From Terribacillus sp. DMT04 (GTDB lineage Bacteria > Bacillota > Bacilli > Bacillales > Amphibacillaceae), in the NCBI RefSeq assembly GCF_019056395.1, contig NZ_CP077639.1, positions 622,001 to 686,000 of the forward strand: DNA of 64,000 nucleotides, read 5' to 3'. A program made the position numbers and the translations under genes. The notes beneath the pieces are model-generated. The model was not told the origin of the DNA. It made no database searches and saw only the letters and a program-made list of their open reading frames with translations. Numbering within the stretch: position 1 is the stretch's first letter; every line of letters begins with the position of its first letter. Positions 53,852 to 62,483 of this stretch are shown piece by piece.

Positions 53852-54922
53852 ATGGAAAATTATCGTATTGATCCAAGTAAAGGTATAGAGTTTGGTATTT
53901 ACACATTAGGTGATCATTTAGCCAATCCGCATACAGGAGAACGAATTTCTGCGCAAGAAAGGGTGCAGCAGTTGGTGCGCTTGGCTCAGTTAGCAGATCA
54001 AGCTGGTCTCGATTTCTTTAGTGTCGGGGAAAGCCATCAGCCCTATTTTGCATCGCAGGCGCACGCAGTTATATTGGCCGCAATTGCGCAAGCGACGGAG
54101 AAAATAAAAATCGGCAGTTCTTCAACAATTATTAGTACATCTGATCCAGTACGGGTATATGAGAATTTTGCTACGCTTGATTTGTTATCAGGCGGAAGAG
54201 CTGAAATTGTAGCTGGACGTGCTTCGCGTATCGGATTATTTGAATTGCTCGGTTATGATCTACATGATTACGAAGCACTGTTTGAAGAGAAATTCGACTT
54301 GCTATTGCAGATCAACCAGGAAGAGGTTGTAAATTGGCGCGGAGAATTCCGTAAACCATTGCGTAACGCACAAGTGCTTCCGCGTCCGGTGAATGGCTCA
54401 TTGCCAATCTGGCGAGCAGTAGGGGGAACACCAGCGAGTGCGATCAAAGCTGGTTATGCCGGCGTACCAATGATCACTGCCATGCTTGGCGGACCTGCAA
54501 GTGTATTCAAGCGAACAATTGATGCATACCGCGAAGCATTAACAGCACGTGGATTTGACGCAACACAGATTCCAGTAGCAACAACAGGCTTCTTTTACGC
54601 AGCAGAAACAACACAAGAAGCTCTGCGTGACTATTATCCACACATCAATGAGGGTATGAAGAAAACAAACGGGCAAGGATTCCCGAAACAGTTATTTGCA
54701 CAGGCGCAAGATCACCGCAGCATCATCAATGTCGGCAGCCCGCAGCAGATTATTGAGAAGATTCTTTATCAGCACGAGCAATTCGGTCATCAGCGCTATT
54801 TAGCACAGCTTGACTTCGGCGGCGTACCGTTTGAGAAGATGGAACGTAATATTGAGCTGATTGGAACGGAGATTTTGCCGGCAATTAAGAAATATACGAA
54901 GCAAGGAGGAGCAGATGCATGA
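53852..54922 (+). CDS. LLM class (luciferase-like) flavin-dependent oxidoreductase
   Basis: 356 residues from ATG 53852 (AGGGAGA upstream); the frame from 53807 adds residues without a start signal. Bacterial luciferase-like TIM barrel: GIEFGIYTLGDH, FFSVGESHQPYFASQ, KIGSSSTIISTSDPVRVYE, ATLDLLSGGRAEIVAGRAS. It probably uses FMNH2 or F420-like flavin to oxidise an organic substrate, unknown here. The next gene, overlapping by 4 bases, is a flavin reductase, so the two likely form a two-component monooxygenase. Confidence 0.9.
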   Translation: MENYRIDPSKGIEFGIYTLGDHLANPHTGERISAQERVQQLVRLAQLADQAGLDFFSVGESHQPYFASQAHAVILAAIAQATEKIKIGSSSTIISTSDPVRVYENFATLDLLSGGRAEIVAGRASRIGLFELLGYDLHDYEALFEEKFDLLLQINQEEVVNWRGEFRKPLRNAQVLPRPVNGSLPIWRAVGGTPASAIKAGYAGVPMITAMLGGPASVFKRTIDAYREALTARGFDATQIPVATTGFFYAAETTQEALRDYYPHINEGMKKTNGQGFPKQLFAQAQDHRSIINVGSPQQIIEKILYQHEQFGHQRYLAQLDFGGVPFEKMERNIELIGTEILPAIKKYTKQGGADA

Positions 54923-55485
54923 AGGTAGTAGGCATAGCAGGGTCAATCGTCGGATCAAAAACCAAAGCAGCGATGTCATTACTTTGGGAAGAAATGCTCA
55001 AAGCTTATCCGGATGCAAACCATGAGCTATTAGATCTGGCGGATTATGAGCTTCAGTTTAGTGATGGAAGAAACTATTTAGAGTACACAGGTGACACGGC
55101 ATATGTGACGCAAAAGCTGATGGAAGCAGATATTCTGTTTATTGGTACACCAATTTTCCAAGCTTCCATACCAGGGACATTGAAAAATGTATTTGATCTT
55201 TTGCCTACGCAGGCATTTCGCGACAAAGTAGCAGGTATTGTTGTTACGGCAGGCTCAGCAAAGCATTATCTTGTTGCAGAACAGCAGCTAAAACCAATTT
55301 TGTCTTATATGAAAGCACATATCGTAGCATCGTATGTATTTGTTGAAGAAAAGGACTTCCTGAATGGAAAGGTCATCAATGACGACGTACATCTCCGACT
55401 TCAGCGATTGGCAGAGGACGCGTTTGACTTAGCAGAAGCACAAGCAAGCGTGCGTGAGAAAAAAGAAGCAGCATATGATTTTTAA
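54919..55485 (+). CDS. NADPH-dependent FMN reductase
   Basis: 188 residues. Flavodoxin-like reductase: GIAGSIVGSKTKAAMSLL binds FMN phosphate, IGTPIFQASIPGTLKNVFDLLP is the family signature. It should supply reduced FMN to the overlapping luciferase-like enzyme. ATGA overlap means translational coupling. Confidence 0.9.
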   Translation: MKVVGIAGSIVGSKTKAAMSLLWEEMLKAYPDANHELLDLADYELQFSDGRNYLEYTGDTAYVTQKLMEADILFIGTPIFQASIPGTLKNVFDLLPTQAFRDKVAGIVVTAGSAKHYLVAEQQLKPILSYMKAHIVASYVFVEEKDFLNGKVINDDVHLRLQRLAEDAFDLAEAQASVREKKEAAYDF

Positions 55486-55495
55486 AGAAACTAGA

Positions 55496-55531
55496 AGAGG
55501 CAGCTGTCTGAAAAGATGGCTGCCTCTTTTT
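55496..55531 (+). terminator. Terminator after the FMN reductase gene
   Basis: AGAGGCAGC / GCTGCCTCT with loop containing GAAAA, followed by T run. Confidence 0.85.
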
Positions 55532-55680
55532 GTTGCTGCAGGTAGGTAATGCAACTTCGGACTTGTATATTGTTAAAAATAACCATATATGTATAAAGCA
55601 ACTGCGTAGTTCTTTATAATGAAGGGAGGGGATTGTAGGTGGTCTATAGGTAGTCTAGAAATTATAAAGGAGCGGGTATC

Positions 55681-56325
55681 TTGAATACGTTTCTAAAGGT
55701 TATTCTTGGAATAATAATTGGGGCAGTTGTAATCATTGCTTTTCTGGCAGTTTCTTTTATAACCGAAATGTCTCCCGACAGTGAAAAAGAGGAAGCGATC
55801 AAGAATAAAGCCAGCGGTTATCTGAATGAGAACTTTAGCGAGGACTTTGAGATAGTTGACACTTTATATGATAATATGGGGAACTTTGAATTCGAATACG
55901 CCGCGAAAGCTCGTAGCACAAACAATGGCATAGAATTTTTCATATATGAAGACGATGACACCAGGAAGCTAATTGATACCTACGTGTCTGATAAATGGAG
56001 GGAAGAGCTGGAAAGTGATATTCGAGTCTATCTAGAAGAAAATTTTACAGATGTGCATGATTATTTCGCTCTGTTTGATAATGAGATAGGGAAAAAATTA
56101 TCAATAAAATCTTCTGAACCGGGAAGCTATAAAGAGCATGAAGTCTCACCACTTATCCGTATAGATGTGGCGCGCGAGAAAGAAGAACAAGACGATGAGC
56201 ATTTTAATGCGTTTGTCTCCTATTTAAAAGAGGAGGGTATTTTAGAACACGGTACCGTTATTTTTTCCTATGTAGCCGAAAGCGGGGCTATTCTGGAACA
56301 AGAAGACTGGAGAAAAGAGTTTTAA
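55681..56325 (+). CDS. Membrane-anchored hypothetical protein
   Basis: 214 residues from TTG 55681, with AAGGAGCGGG upstream. One N-terminal membrane segment (FLKVILGIIIGAVVIIAFLAVSF) then a charged, mixed alpha/beta extracellular domain (ASGYLNENFSEDFEIVDTLYDN, DTYVSDKWREELESDI). It resembles the uncharacterised YfjL-type proteins of bacilli, but I cannot confirm that. Monocistronic. Confidence 0.65.
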   Translation: MNTFLKVILGIIIGAVVIIAFLAVSFITEMSPDSEKEEAIKNKASGYLNENFSEDFEIVDTLYDNMGNFEFEYAAKARSTNNGIEFFIYEDDDTRKLIDTYVSDKWREELESDIRVYLEENFTDVHDYFALFDNEIGKKLSIKSSEPGSYKEHEVSPLIRIDVAREKEEQDDEHFNAFVSYLKEEGILEHGTVIFSYVAESGAILEQEDWRKEF

Positions 56326-56415
56326 ACACAGCGTAATCTTCTTTGCTGGTACATCATTAAGTGTTATCTGTCTTATTTTTTATTTGTCTTATCCTGATAG
56401 GATCAATACCAAAAT

Positions 56416-56473
56416 GGTTCCTTCTTAGTTAACCCCACTAGGTTCTCTGTGGGGTTAATTAAGAGAAGGAACC
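56416..56473. repeat. Nested inverted repeat, 58 bp
   Basis: Outer arms GGTTCCTTCT (56416-56425) / AGAAGGAACC (56464-56473); inner arms TTAACCCCAC (56429-56438) / GTGGGGTTAA (56449-56458). No T run follows, so it is not a standard terminator. The rest of the 330-base gap to 56660 holds a short open stretch ending at 56563 (YGNGTIVDTQTEAATEVL) that may be a gene relic, and nothing else I can support. Confidence 0.65.
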
Positions 56474-56660
56474 ACTGGTATATATCGGGAATATGGAAAT
56501 GGAACAATTGTTGATACTCAAACCGAAGCGGCTACAGAAGTATTAAAATGTATACAATGCTAATTCTGCCAACCTGCTATATGTATCTTAATATGACGTA
56601 TTTGTAATGAATGACAAATATAAGTGACGCAAAATCTACTATTATATGTAGGAGAAACAT

Positions 56661-56786
56661 TTAGGAGTAGTAAAAATGAGAAAGCTCTAAGTGAGAAGCG
56701 GCAGCCAAATACAGGATAGTCGCACCGCCAGGATCACCTTTTCTGAATGGATACAGACTCGATATGTACTTCTGGAGTAATGTCAT
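56661..56786 (-). CDS. Small hypothetical protein
   Basis: 41 residues from ATG 56786, with AGAGGGTG upstream; the longer frame to 56921 has no start signal. Contains YPFRKGDPGGATILYLAAASHLE. No family recognised. The presence of a good ribosome binding site is the main support. Confidence 0.4.
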   Translation of the reverse strand: MTLLQKYISSLYPFRKGDPGGATILYLAAASHLELSHFYYS

Positions 56787-56946
56787 ATTGTTCACCCTCT
56801 CGTCATGTACTTGTCTTGCTTTTATTGTAAGAAAATAGGGAGTGTGTTGGTAGAGGGGTATTTTGTAAGGTTTTGGTAGATTGTGTCGATTGCTGTCTGA
56901 AAAATAAAGCGTTATCTGCATTAATGGAAGAGAATTTTGACCAAAG

Positions 56947-57165
56947 GTGCGAGAAAAAATAGTCCAGCATCGGCGCTGGACTATGGTGAATTACAGCCTA
57001 ACATTTGCTGCTGTAACACTGCGAATATGGCTGGGGTTATGTATGCTTGTTTTCGGGCTCCAGCAATATGACGTGTATTATGCCTACACAGCTTGGCTCT
57101 GCTGGGTTCCAAATCTGCTGTTTATCCTAGTATATCTTAAACGGAAAAAGAGTAATGTGTGCTAA
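56947..57165 (+). pseudogene. C-terminal fragment of a DUF2306 membrane protein
   Basis: The 72-codon frame reads HRRWTMVNYSLTFAAVTLRIWLGL - AYTAWLCWVPNLLF. HRRWMxRxYALTFAAVTLRLWLPL and AWLCWVPNL are the C-terminal hallmarks of DUF2306 membrane proteins, which are normally 200 or more residues. The N-terminal half is missing and no start signal precedes the piece, so this is a 5'-truncated remnant. A 10-bp inverted repeat ATAGTCCAGC / GCTGGACTAT (56959-56984) lies in it. Confidence 0.6.
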
Positions 57166-57335
57166 GGTTTAGGTCGCTTTGATTTCTTACTAGGTACGAA
57201 ATAGGAGCTGGCTCCAAGCAAAATAGCTCCGACCATTGCCATTCCAACACCAATAATTGTGTTCGTAAGTGATAAATAGATGCCGCCAATTAGAATAAAG
57301 GTGCCAACAAGATGCAAGAATATATGTTTTTCCAT
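57162..57335 (-). CDS. Small membrane protein, two transmembrane segments
   Basis: 57 residues from ATG 57335, 6 bases after GGGAG. Two helices (FLHLVGTFILIGGIYLSL and IIGVGMAMVGAILLGASSYFV) and a basic tail KKSKRPKP. Converges on the DUF2306 remnant with a 4-base overlap. Family unknown. Confidence 0.6.
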   Translation of the reverse strand: MEKHIFLHLVGTFILIGGIYLSLTNTIIGVGMAMVGAILLGASSYFVPSKKSKRPKP

Positions 57336-57467
57336 CATGATCTCCCTCTGTAGCAAGCTGCTATACCTCAAGATTACTAAATAGTTTGATAATAAGCAAA
57401 TATGTGTTTAACCGTGTTGACTTTGGGTTATTTAATTAAGAAGGTAAAATCAAAGGAGGCACTATTC

Positions 57468-57656
57468 GTGCAGGAAAAGTTTGATGTAGAGTTTACATTT
57501 GTCGGCGGAGAGAAGTATACATTCACAGATTACCAGTCTGGTTCCTATGTGCATGTAGTGAACGAGATAAAAGCTAGTGAGAATGGCTGGTTCGGAGTAG
57601 CTGGCGAAGTTGTCAATCTAGCGAATGTGACATCTGCGAAAGTAATAGAAAAATAA
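57468..57656 (+). CDS. Small hypothetical protein
   Basis: 62 residues from GTG 57468, with AAAGGAGG 8 bases upstream; the frame extends to 57402 but without a start signal. Soluble, beta-rich: FDVEFTFVGGEKYTFTD, WFGVAGEVVNLANVTSAKVIEK. The pattern resembles small SH3-like beta proteins of bacilli with no assigned function. Confidence 0.65.
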   Translation: MQEKFDVEFTFVGGEKYTFTDYQSGSYVHVVNEIKASENGWFGVAGEVVNLANVTSAKVIEK

Positions 57657-57662
57657 ATATGA

Positions 57663-57692
57663 AGGCATCTATCGAGGGGTAGATGTCTTTTT
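57663..57692 (+). terminator. Terminator after the small protein gene
   Basis: AGGCATCTA / TAGATGTCT stem (one mismatch or wobble), then T run. Confidence 0.65.
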
Positions 57693-57727
57693 TATGGCCA
57701 AAAACTTATAAACATAAGGAAAAACAG

Positions 57728-57757
57728 CTGGCAATGACCTGGGAGGTGTACTATAAT
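57728..57757 (+). promoter_or_regulatory. Sigma-A promoter of the hydratase gene
   Basis: CTGGCA, 18 bases, TATAAT; 40 bases upstream of the start. Confidence 0.5.
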
Positions 57758-57796
57758 TCTATAAAATCTGATTATTTAGATAAAAGGGGAGAGGGC

Positions 57797-58594
57797 ATGA
57801 TGGCAGAACAGGTGAAACAGGTTACGAAAGAGCAGCTAGCAGCACAACTCCTAGAAGTGTATGAAACGAAGCAAGCGATCGATTTCTTTAGCAAAGTACA
57901 TAATCTTTCAATTGAAGAATCGTATGCTGTACAGCACGTGTTTGCAGCTAAAAGAACAGAGCAGACTGGAAAAGAAATAAAGGGATATAAAATCAGCATG
58001 ACAAGTCCTGGTACACAGGCTTTATTCAATGCAAGCGAACCGGCATTTGGAACATTATTTGAAGATACGTTATATAGAGGTGATACGGAGCTAGAGCTAG
58101 CTTCGATGCTTTCACCGCTGCTGGAGCCCGAGGTTGTATTCGTTCTGAAAGATGATTTAAGCATCGGAGCTAAGGAAGAAGAGATTTTGGAGAAAAGCAT
58201 TCTTCATGCAGGGATAGAAATACCGGATTCCAGATTTGCTGATTGGTTCCCGAAATTTCAGTTGTCTGATTTAATTTGTGATAATGGTGTTACCGGAAAA
58301 GTTGTACTGGCCGCAGATGGAAGAGATGATCTGACACTAGAGGAAGCTGCGCAAATTAAGCTGACACTTACACAAGATGGGGAGCAAATTGATACGGGCT
58401 ATGCAACAGAGGTAATGGGGAACCCAGTTTCATCCGTTGCGTGGCTGACGCAGAAACTGGCCGAAAAAAATCAATATTTAAAGAAAGGCATGGCAATAAG
58501 CTCCGGTACATTTCTATCTCCGATTCCATTAGCAAGAGGTATCTTTAAAGCTGATTTTAGTCTTATAGGTCAGATAAAATTGGAAATCAACTAA
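57797..58594 (+). CDS. 2-keto-4-pentenoate hydratase-like protein, FAH superfamily
   Basis: 265 residues from ATG 57797 (or the adjacent ATG 57800) after GGGGAGAGGG; the frame reaches back to 57683 but lacks a start signal there. MhpD-type hydratase/decarboxylase fold: GYKISMTSPGTQALF, EPAFGTL, LLEPEVVFVL (metal-binding Glu pair), VTEVMGNPVSSVAWL-like ATEVMGNPVSSVAWL, and SSGTFLSPIPLARG. Family members hydrate 2-hydroxypenta-2,4-dienoate in catechol meta-cleavage or decarboxylate oxalocrotonate. No aromatic pathway genes lie nearby, so its substrate here is unclear. Confidence 0.85.
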   Translation: MMAEQVKQVTKEQLAAQLLEVYETKQAIDFFSKVHNLSIEESYAVQHVFAAKRTEQTGKEIKGYKISMTSPGTQALFNASEPAFGTLFEDTLYRGDTELELASMLSPLLEPEVVFVLKDDLSIGAKEEEILEKSILHAGIEIPDSRFADWFPKFQLSDLICDNGVTGKVVLAADGRDDLTLEEAAQIKLTLTQDGEQIDTGYATEVMGNPVSSVAWLTQKLAEKNQYLKKGMAISSGTFLSPIPLARGIFKADFSLIGQIKLEIN

Positions 58595-58607
58595 TTTGTA
58601 AGATATA

Positions 58608-58636
58608 TTGACAAGCTGTTCTGCGGCGCTTATAGT
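58608..58636 (+). promoter_or_regulatory. Sigma-A promoter of the T-box leader
   Basis: TTGACA, 17 bases, TATAGT: the strongest promoter match in the window. Confidence 0.85.
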
Positions 58637-58642
58637 TAGGAT

Positions 58643-58930
58643 TATTAATTTGGTCGAAATATTTTAACAAAAGCGACGAATGGGAGTAGTAGAGGAACAG
58701 ACACAGCTGACAGAGAGCTGCGGATTGGTGGAACGCAGCCTGTGTTTTCCTCGAACTCACCCTGGAGCAGCAAAGCTAACGGTAAGATTCTTAGGTTTTG
58801 ACGAGTTACCTTCGTTACAAGGTGAAAAGCGGGTTCTTTAGAACCAACGAGAGTGGTACCGCGGAAAGCACAAGAAGCCTTCCGTCTCTTTTCCATCATA
58901 TATGGAGAAGAGACGGAAGGCTTTTTTTCG
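58643..58930 (+). promoter_or_regulatory. T-box leader, leucine (CUC) specifier, with terminator
   Basis: Stem I features are present: GGGAGTAGTAGAGG, then the distal AGAGAGCTGCGG ... GGTGGAAC-GCAG element, and a specifier loop reading GAACTCACC with CTC (Leu) at 58756-58758. The T-box itself, GAGAGTGGTACCGCGG, is at 58849-58864. The terminator is a perfect 16-bp stem (58875-58890 / 58908-58923) plus seven T. Known mechanism: uncharged tRNA-Leu pairs with specifier and T-box and allows read-through into the permease gene. Confidence 0.93.
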
Positions 58931-58970
58931 TTAGAAGCTGAAATGAATTTCTTAAATGGAGGTAAAGATG

Positions 58971-60317
58971 ATGAAAAAAGAACAACATGGACTGAAGCGC
59001 ACCATGACAGCGCGCCATATTATGATGATGGCATTAGGCGGTGCAATTGGTGCAGGGCTCTTCAAAGGCTCAAGCTCAGCTGTTGATTTGGCAGGACCTG
59101 CTGTTATATTTGCATATCTGCTAGGCGGCATTATTCTATTATTTGTTATGCAAGGTCTTGCTGAAATGGCAGTACAAAATAAAGATGCAAGAACATTTCG
59201 TGATCTGGTCCAATCCAGTATCGGTAAGTTTCCAGCTTTCTTCCTTGATTGGATTTACTGGAAGATGTGGGTATTAAATATTGCTGCTGAAGCTGTAGTT
59301 GCGGCAATCTTTCTGCAGTATTGGCTGCCAGATTACCCGGTTTGGCTTTTGACACTCATTGTCGCAGTGCTTGTGACAGCTGTTAATTTATTCTCTGTAA
59401 AAACATTTGCCGAGACAGAATACTGGCTGGCATTGATAAAGATAAGTGTTATTATTTTGTTCATCTTGGCTGGTATTGTATTGCTGCTTGTATCCTTCGG
59501 AGATCATACAGCACCCGGCTTTTCTAACCTGACAGCTCATGGCGGATTTCTGCCAAATGGAGCAGGCGGTTTGATTTCAGCGATGTTGGTCGTTATTTAT
59601 TCATATGGCGGAACAGAAATTATTGGTGTCACATTAGCTGAAACAAAAAATCCGGAGAAAGTTGTACCAAAAGCAGTTCGCAGCACGTTAACACGTATTA
59701 TTGCTTTTTATCTGTTTCCGTTTTTTATTATTGTAAGTCTAATTCCTTGGAATGAAGTGAACGAATCGGCAGTAAGTCCGTTCGTACTCGTCTTCCAGCT
59801 TGTCGGAATTCCCGGTGCGGATCATGTGATGAATGCTGTTATTCTTCTGGCAATTATTTCGTCCATGAACTCTGGTTTGTATGGTTCATCTCGCGTTCTT
59901 TACACGCAAGCATTGGACGGAAGGATTTCCAAACGTTTCGCTTGGCTTTCCCAACGGCAAGTACCGGTCGTTTCGATACTTGTTTGTACGTCTTTCTTAT
60001 ATGTAGGGGTTCTTATTTCACTCTTTATCGGCAGTAAGACGTTTGATTACTTGATGGGGTCCCTTGGGTACACCGTCTTGTTCATTTGGCTGATTATCTC
60101 TTTTGCACATTTGAAATCGAGAAAGAGCCAGCCTGATAAGCGCACCTATTATGTCAAAGCTTTTCCGGTGACAACGTGGCTTGCGATTATTGCGTTGCTG
60201 CTCATCTTAATAGGTGTGATTTGGACAACAGCGGTAGTTATTACTGGGATAACATTGGTTATTTATCTCATTATTATTGGGGCGTATGTCCTAAAGAGAC
60301 GCAGAAATAAGATTTAA
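58971..60317 (+). CDS. APC family amino acid permease under leucine T-box control (YvbW-like)
   Basis: 448 residues from ATG 58971, 7 bases after GGAGGT (58958-58963); the ATG at 58956 overlaps that site. About 12 membrane segments with the amino acid/polyamine/organocation signature HIMMMALGGAIGAGLFKGSS near the N-terminus and GGTEIIGVTLAETKNPEKVVPKAV in the middle. The leucine T-box upstream predicts uptake of leucine or other branched-chain amino acids, as for B. subtilis YvbW. Substrate is inferred from the leader only. Confidence 0.87.
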   Translation: MKKEQHGLKRTMTARHIMMMALGGAIGAGLFKGSSSAVDLAGPAVIFAYLLGGIILLFVMQGLAEMAVQNKDARTFRDLVQSSIGKFPAFFLDWIYWKMWVLNIAAEAVVAAIFLQYWLPDYPVWLLTLIVAVLVTAVNLFSVKTFAETEYWLALIKISVIILFILAGIVLLLVSFGDHTAPGFSNLTAHGGFLPNGAGGLISAMLVVIYSYGGTEIIGVTLAETKNPEKVVPKAVRSTLTRIIAFYLFPFFIIVSLIPWNEVNESAVSPFVLVFQLVGIPGADHVMNAVILLAIISSMNSGLYGSSRVLYTQALDGRISKRFAWLSQRQVPVVSILVCTSFLYVGVLISLFIGSKTFDYLMGSLGYTVLFIWLIISFAHLKSRKSQPDKRTYYVKAFPVTTWLAIIALLLILIGVIWTTAVVITGITLVIYLIIIGAYVLKRRRNKI

Positions 60318-60460
60318 TACACATACGATATAGTAAGGTTTAGAAATATTTGATTATTGCACCCCTCTAGCTGTTTCGATACTATATAATAGTATACTTA
60401 TTTTGAGTCAGGGCTTTTTATATGTTCCATACTCGAAATGAAGAAGAGGGGAGCATAAAC

Positions 60461-61813
60461 ATGGCTGAAGAAAAACTAGCCAGAGGATTAAAGAATAGGC
60501 ATGTTCAATTAATCGCAATTGGCGGTGCAATCGGAACGGGGTTGTTTCTAGGTGCCGGCAAATCGATTCATCTAACTGGACCATCTATTCTTTTTGCCTA
60601 TCTGATTACCGGTATTTTCTGTTTTCTTATCATGCGAGCATTAGGAGAAATCTTGCTTAGTAATTTAGGATACGGATCTTTTGTGGACTTTGTCGGAGAT
60701 TACTTTGGTGACAGAGCTGCCTTTGTCACTGGTTGGACATACTGGTTTTGTTGGGTTTCCATTGCAATGGCCGATTTAACAGCTGTTGGTATCTATACGA
60801 AGTTCTGGTTTCCAGGAGTACCGCAGTGGATGCCAGGATTAATCGCACTTGTCATTTTGCTGATTATGAACCTTGCGACAGTGAAATTATTTGGAGAAAT
60901 GGAATTTTGGTTTGCTCTAATAAAAATTATCGCTATCTTGGCTTTGATTGTGGTTGGTGTGTATATGATTCTTCGTGGATTCTCCACTGACGCTGGTCCA
61001 TCCAGCTTTTCGAACCTTTGGGATCATGGCGGCTTCTTCCCGAACGGCGTACATGGATTTATCCTGTCATTCCAAATGGTTGTGTTCGCCTTCGTCGGAA
61101 TTGAACTTGTCGGGCTGACTGCGGGTGAAACAGAGAATCCGGAAAAAGTTATTCCAAAAGCAATTAACAATATTCCGATTCGAATTCTTGTCTTCTATAT
61201 TGGGGCACTCATCGTCATTATGAGTATCTATCCGTGGGATGCAATCGATCCGGCCAAAAGTCCGTTTGTACAAGTATTTACAGCTGTTGGAATCGTAGCT
61301 GCGGCAGGTATTGTCAACTTTGTTGTGTTAACATCGGCTGCTTCCGCTTGTAATAGCGCCGTGTTCAGTACAAGCCGGATGGTATATTCACTGGCAAAAG
61401 AGGATCATGCACCGAAGCCATTTAAGAAATTGAACTTGCGAAAAGTACCTAGAAACGCGCTGTTCTTTTCTATGATTATCATTTTGATTGCAGTCGTGCT
61501 TAACTACATCATACCTGAAGGTGTTTTCACGCTGATCACGAGTATATCGACAGTTTGCTTCATCTTCATTTGGAGCATAACCGTGCTTGCTCATTTGAAA
61601 TATCGCAAAACACGCCCGGAATTGGCGAAGAAAAGCAAGTTCAAAATGCCGTTATCACCCATTTCGAATTACTTAATCTTAGCTTTCTTAGCGTTCGTTG
61701 TCGTGGTGCTTGCCTTAGCTGAAGACACACGAATTGCTTTGTTTGTCACACCAGTGTGGTTTATTTTATTGCTGGTTGTTTATCAGATTCGAGTGAAGGC
61801 GAAACAATCATAA
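60461..61813 (+). CDS. Amino acid permease, CycA/AapA type (D-alanine, D-serine, glycine)
   Basis: 450 residues from ATG 60461 with GAGGGGAG upstream; the frame from 60422 has no better start. 12 membrane segments. LKNRHVQLIAIGGAIGTGLFLGAGKSI, TGWTYWFCWV, MNLATVKLFGEMEFWFALIKIIAI and FVGIELVGLTAGETENPEKVIPKAIN are nearly identical in pattern to E. coli CycA and B. subtilis AapA. Expected substrates are D-alanine, D-serine and glycine. It has its own upstream region with no T-box, so it is separate from the preceding permease. Confidence 0.87.
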   Translation: MAEEKLARGLKNRHVQLIAIGGAIGTGLFLGAGKSIHLTGPSILFAYLITGIFCFLIMRALGEILLSNLGYGSFVDFVGDYFGDRAAFVTGWTYWFCWVSIAMADLTAVGIYTKFWFPGVPQWMPGLIALVILLIMNLATVKLFGEMEFWFALIKIIAILALIVVGVYMILRGFSTDAGPSSFSNLWDHGGFFPNGVHGFILSFQMVVFAFVGIELVGLTAGETENPEKVIPKAINNIPIRILVFYIGALIVIMSIYPWDAIDPAKSPFVQVFTAVGIVAAAGIVNFVVLTSAASACNSAVFSTSRMVYSLAKEDHAPKPFKKLNLRKVPRNALFFSMIIILIAVVLNYIIPEGVFTLITSISTVCFIFIWSITVLAHLKYRKTRPELAKKSKFKMPLSPISNYLILAFLAFVVVVLALAEDTRIALFVTPVWFILLLVVYQIRVKAKQS

Positions 61814-61828
61814 GATAAGCTAGAAGAA

Positions 61829-61850
61829 GCTCTCCTCGGAGGGCTTTTTT
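61829..61850 (+). terminator. Terminator after the second permease gene
   Basis: Short GC-rich inverted repeat around AGCTCTCCTCGGAGGGCT followed by seven T. Confidence 0.6.
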
Positions 61851-61934
61851 TAATGGAAGCAATGAGCAACATAATTGAATACTCACAAAAGCTTTTGCTA
61901 CGATAGTAACAGATTAAAGTAGGAGGGACTATAT

Positions 61935-62444
61935 ATGAGTAAAAAGATTGCAGTTTTAGTAACCGACCAATTCGAAGATGTAGAGTATACTAGTCCGGTA
62001 AAAGCATACGAAGAAGCTGGGCACAGTGTGGTCAGCATTGACTTGGAAGCTGGCAAGGAAGTTACGGGCAAGCATGGTGAGAAAGTGAAGATTGACAAGG
62101 CGCTTTCTGATGTGGATGCAAGTGATTTTGATGCGCTGCTTATTCCTGGAGGCTTCTCTCCTGATTTGCTTCGTGCAGATGATCGTCCAGGTGAATTCGC
62201 AAAAGCTTTCGTAGAGAATGAGAAACCAGTTTTTGCTATTTGCCATGGTCCGCAAGTATTGATTGATACAGACTTGCTTAAAGGCAAAGACATTACAGGC
62301 TTCCGCAGTGTTCGTAAAGATTTAATCAACGCTGGTGCTAACTTCAAAGATGAAGAAGTGGTAGTAAGCCATAATATCGTAACAAGCAGAACGCCGGATG
62401 ATTTGGAAGCATTCAACCGCGAATCTTTGAATCTATTGAAATAA
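61935..62444 (+). CDS. PfpI/YfkM-type general stress protein (DJ-1 superfamily)
   Basis: 169 residues. PfpI family: VLVTDQFEDVEYTSP with the Glu, LLIPGGFSPDLLR, and nucleophile Cys in FAICHGPQVLID with its partner His. Intact, unlike the two other DJ-1 superfamily genes in the window. It resembles YfkM/YraA of B. subtilis, which are stress-induced and proposed to act as proteases or deglycases. ATG 61935 has AGGAGG upstream. A strong terminator follows. Confidence 0.9.
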   Translation: MSKKIAVLVTDQFEDVEYTSPVKAYEEAGHSVVSIDLEAGKEVTGKHGEKVKIDKALSDVDASDFDALLIPGGFSPDLLRADDRPGEFAKAFVENEKPVFAICHGPQVLIDTDLLKGKDITGFRSVRKDLINAGANFKDEEVVVSHNIVTSRTPDDLEAFNRESLNLLK

Positions 62445-62448
62445 GCGA

Positions 62449-62483
62449 AGAGCGCTAGACTTCGAGTCTAGCGCTCTTTTTTA
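62449..62483. terminator. Strong bidirectional terminator
   Basis: Perfect 13-bp stem AGAGCGCTAGACT / AGTCTAGCGCTCT, loop TCG, then T run. The run touches the stop codon of the convergent gene. Confidence 0.92.
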
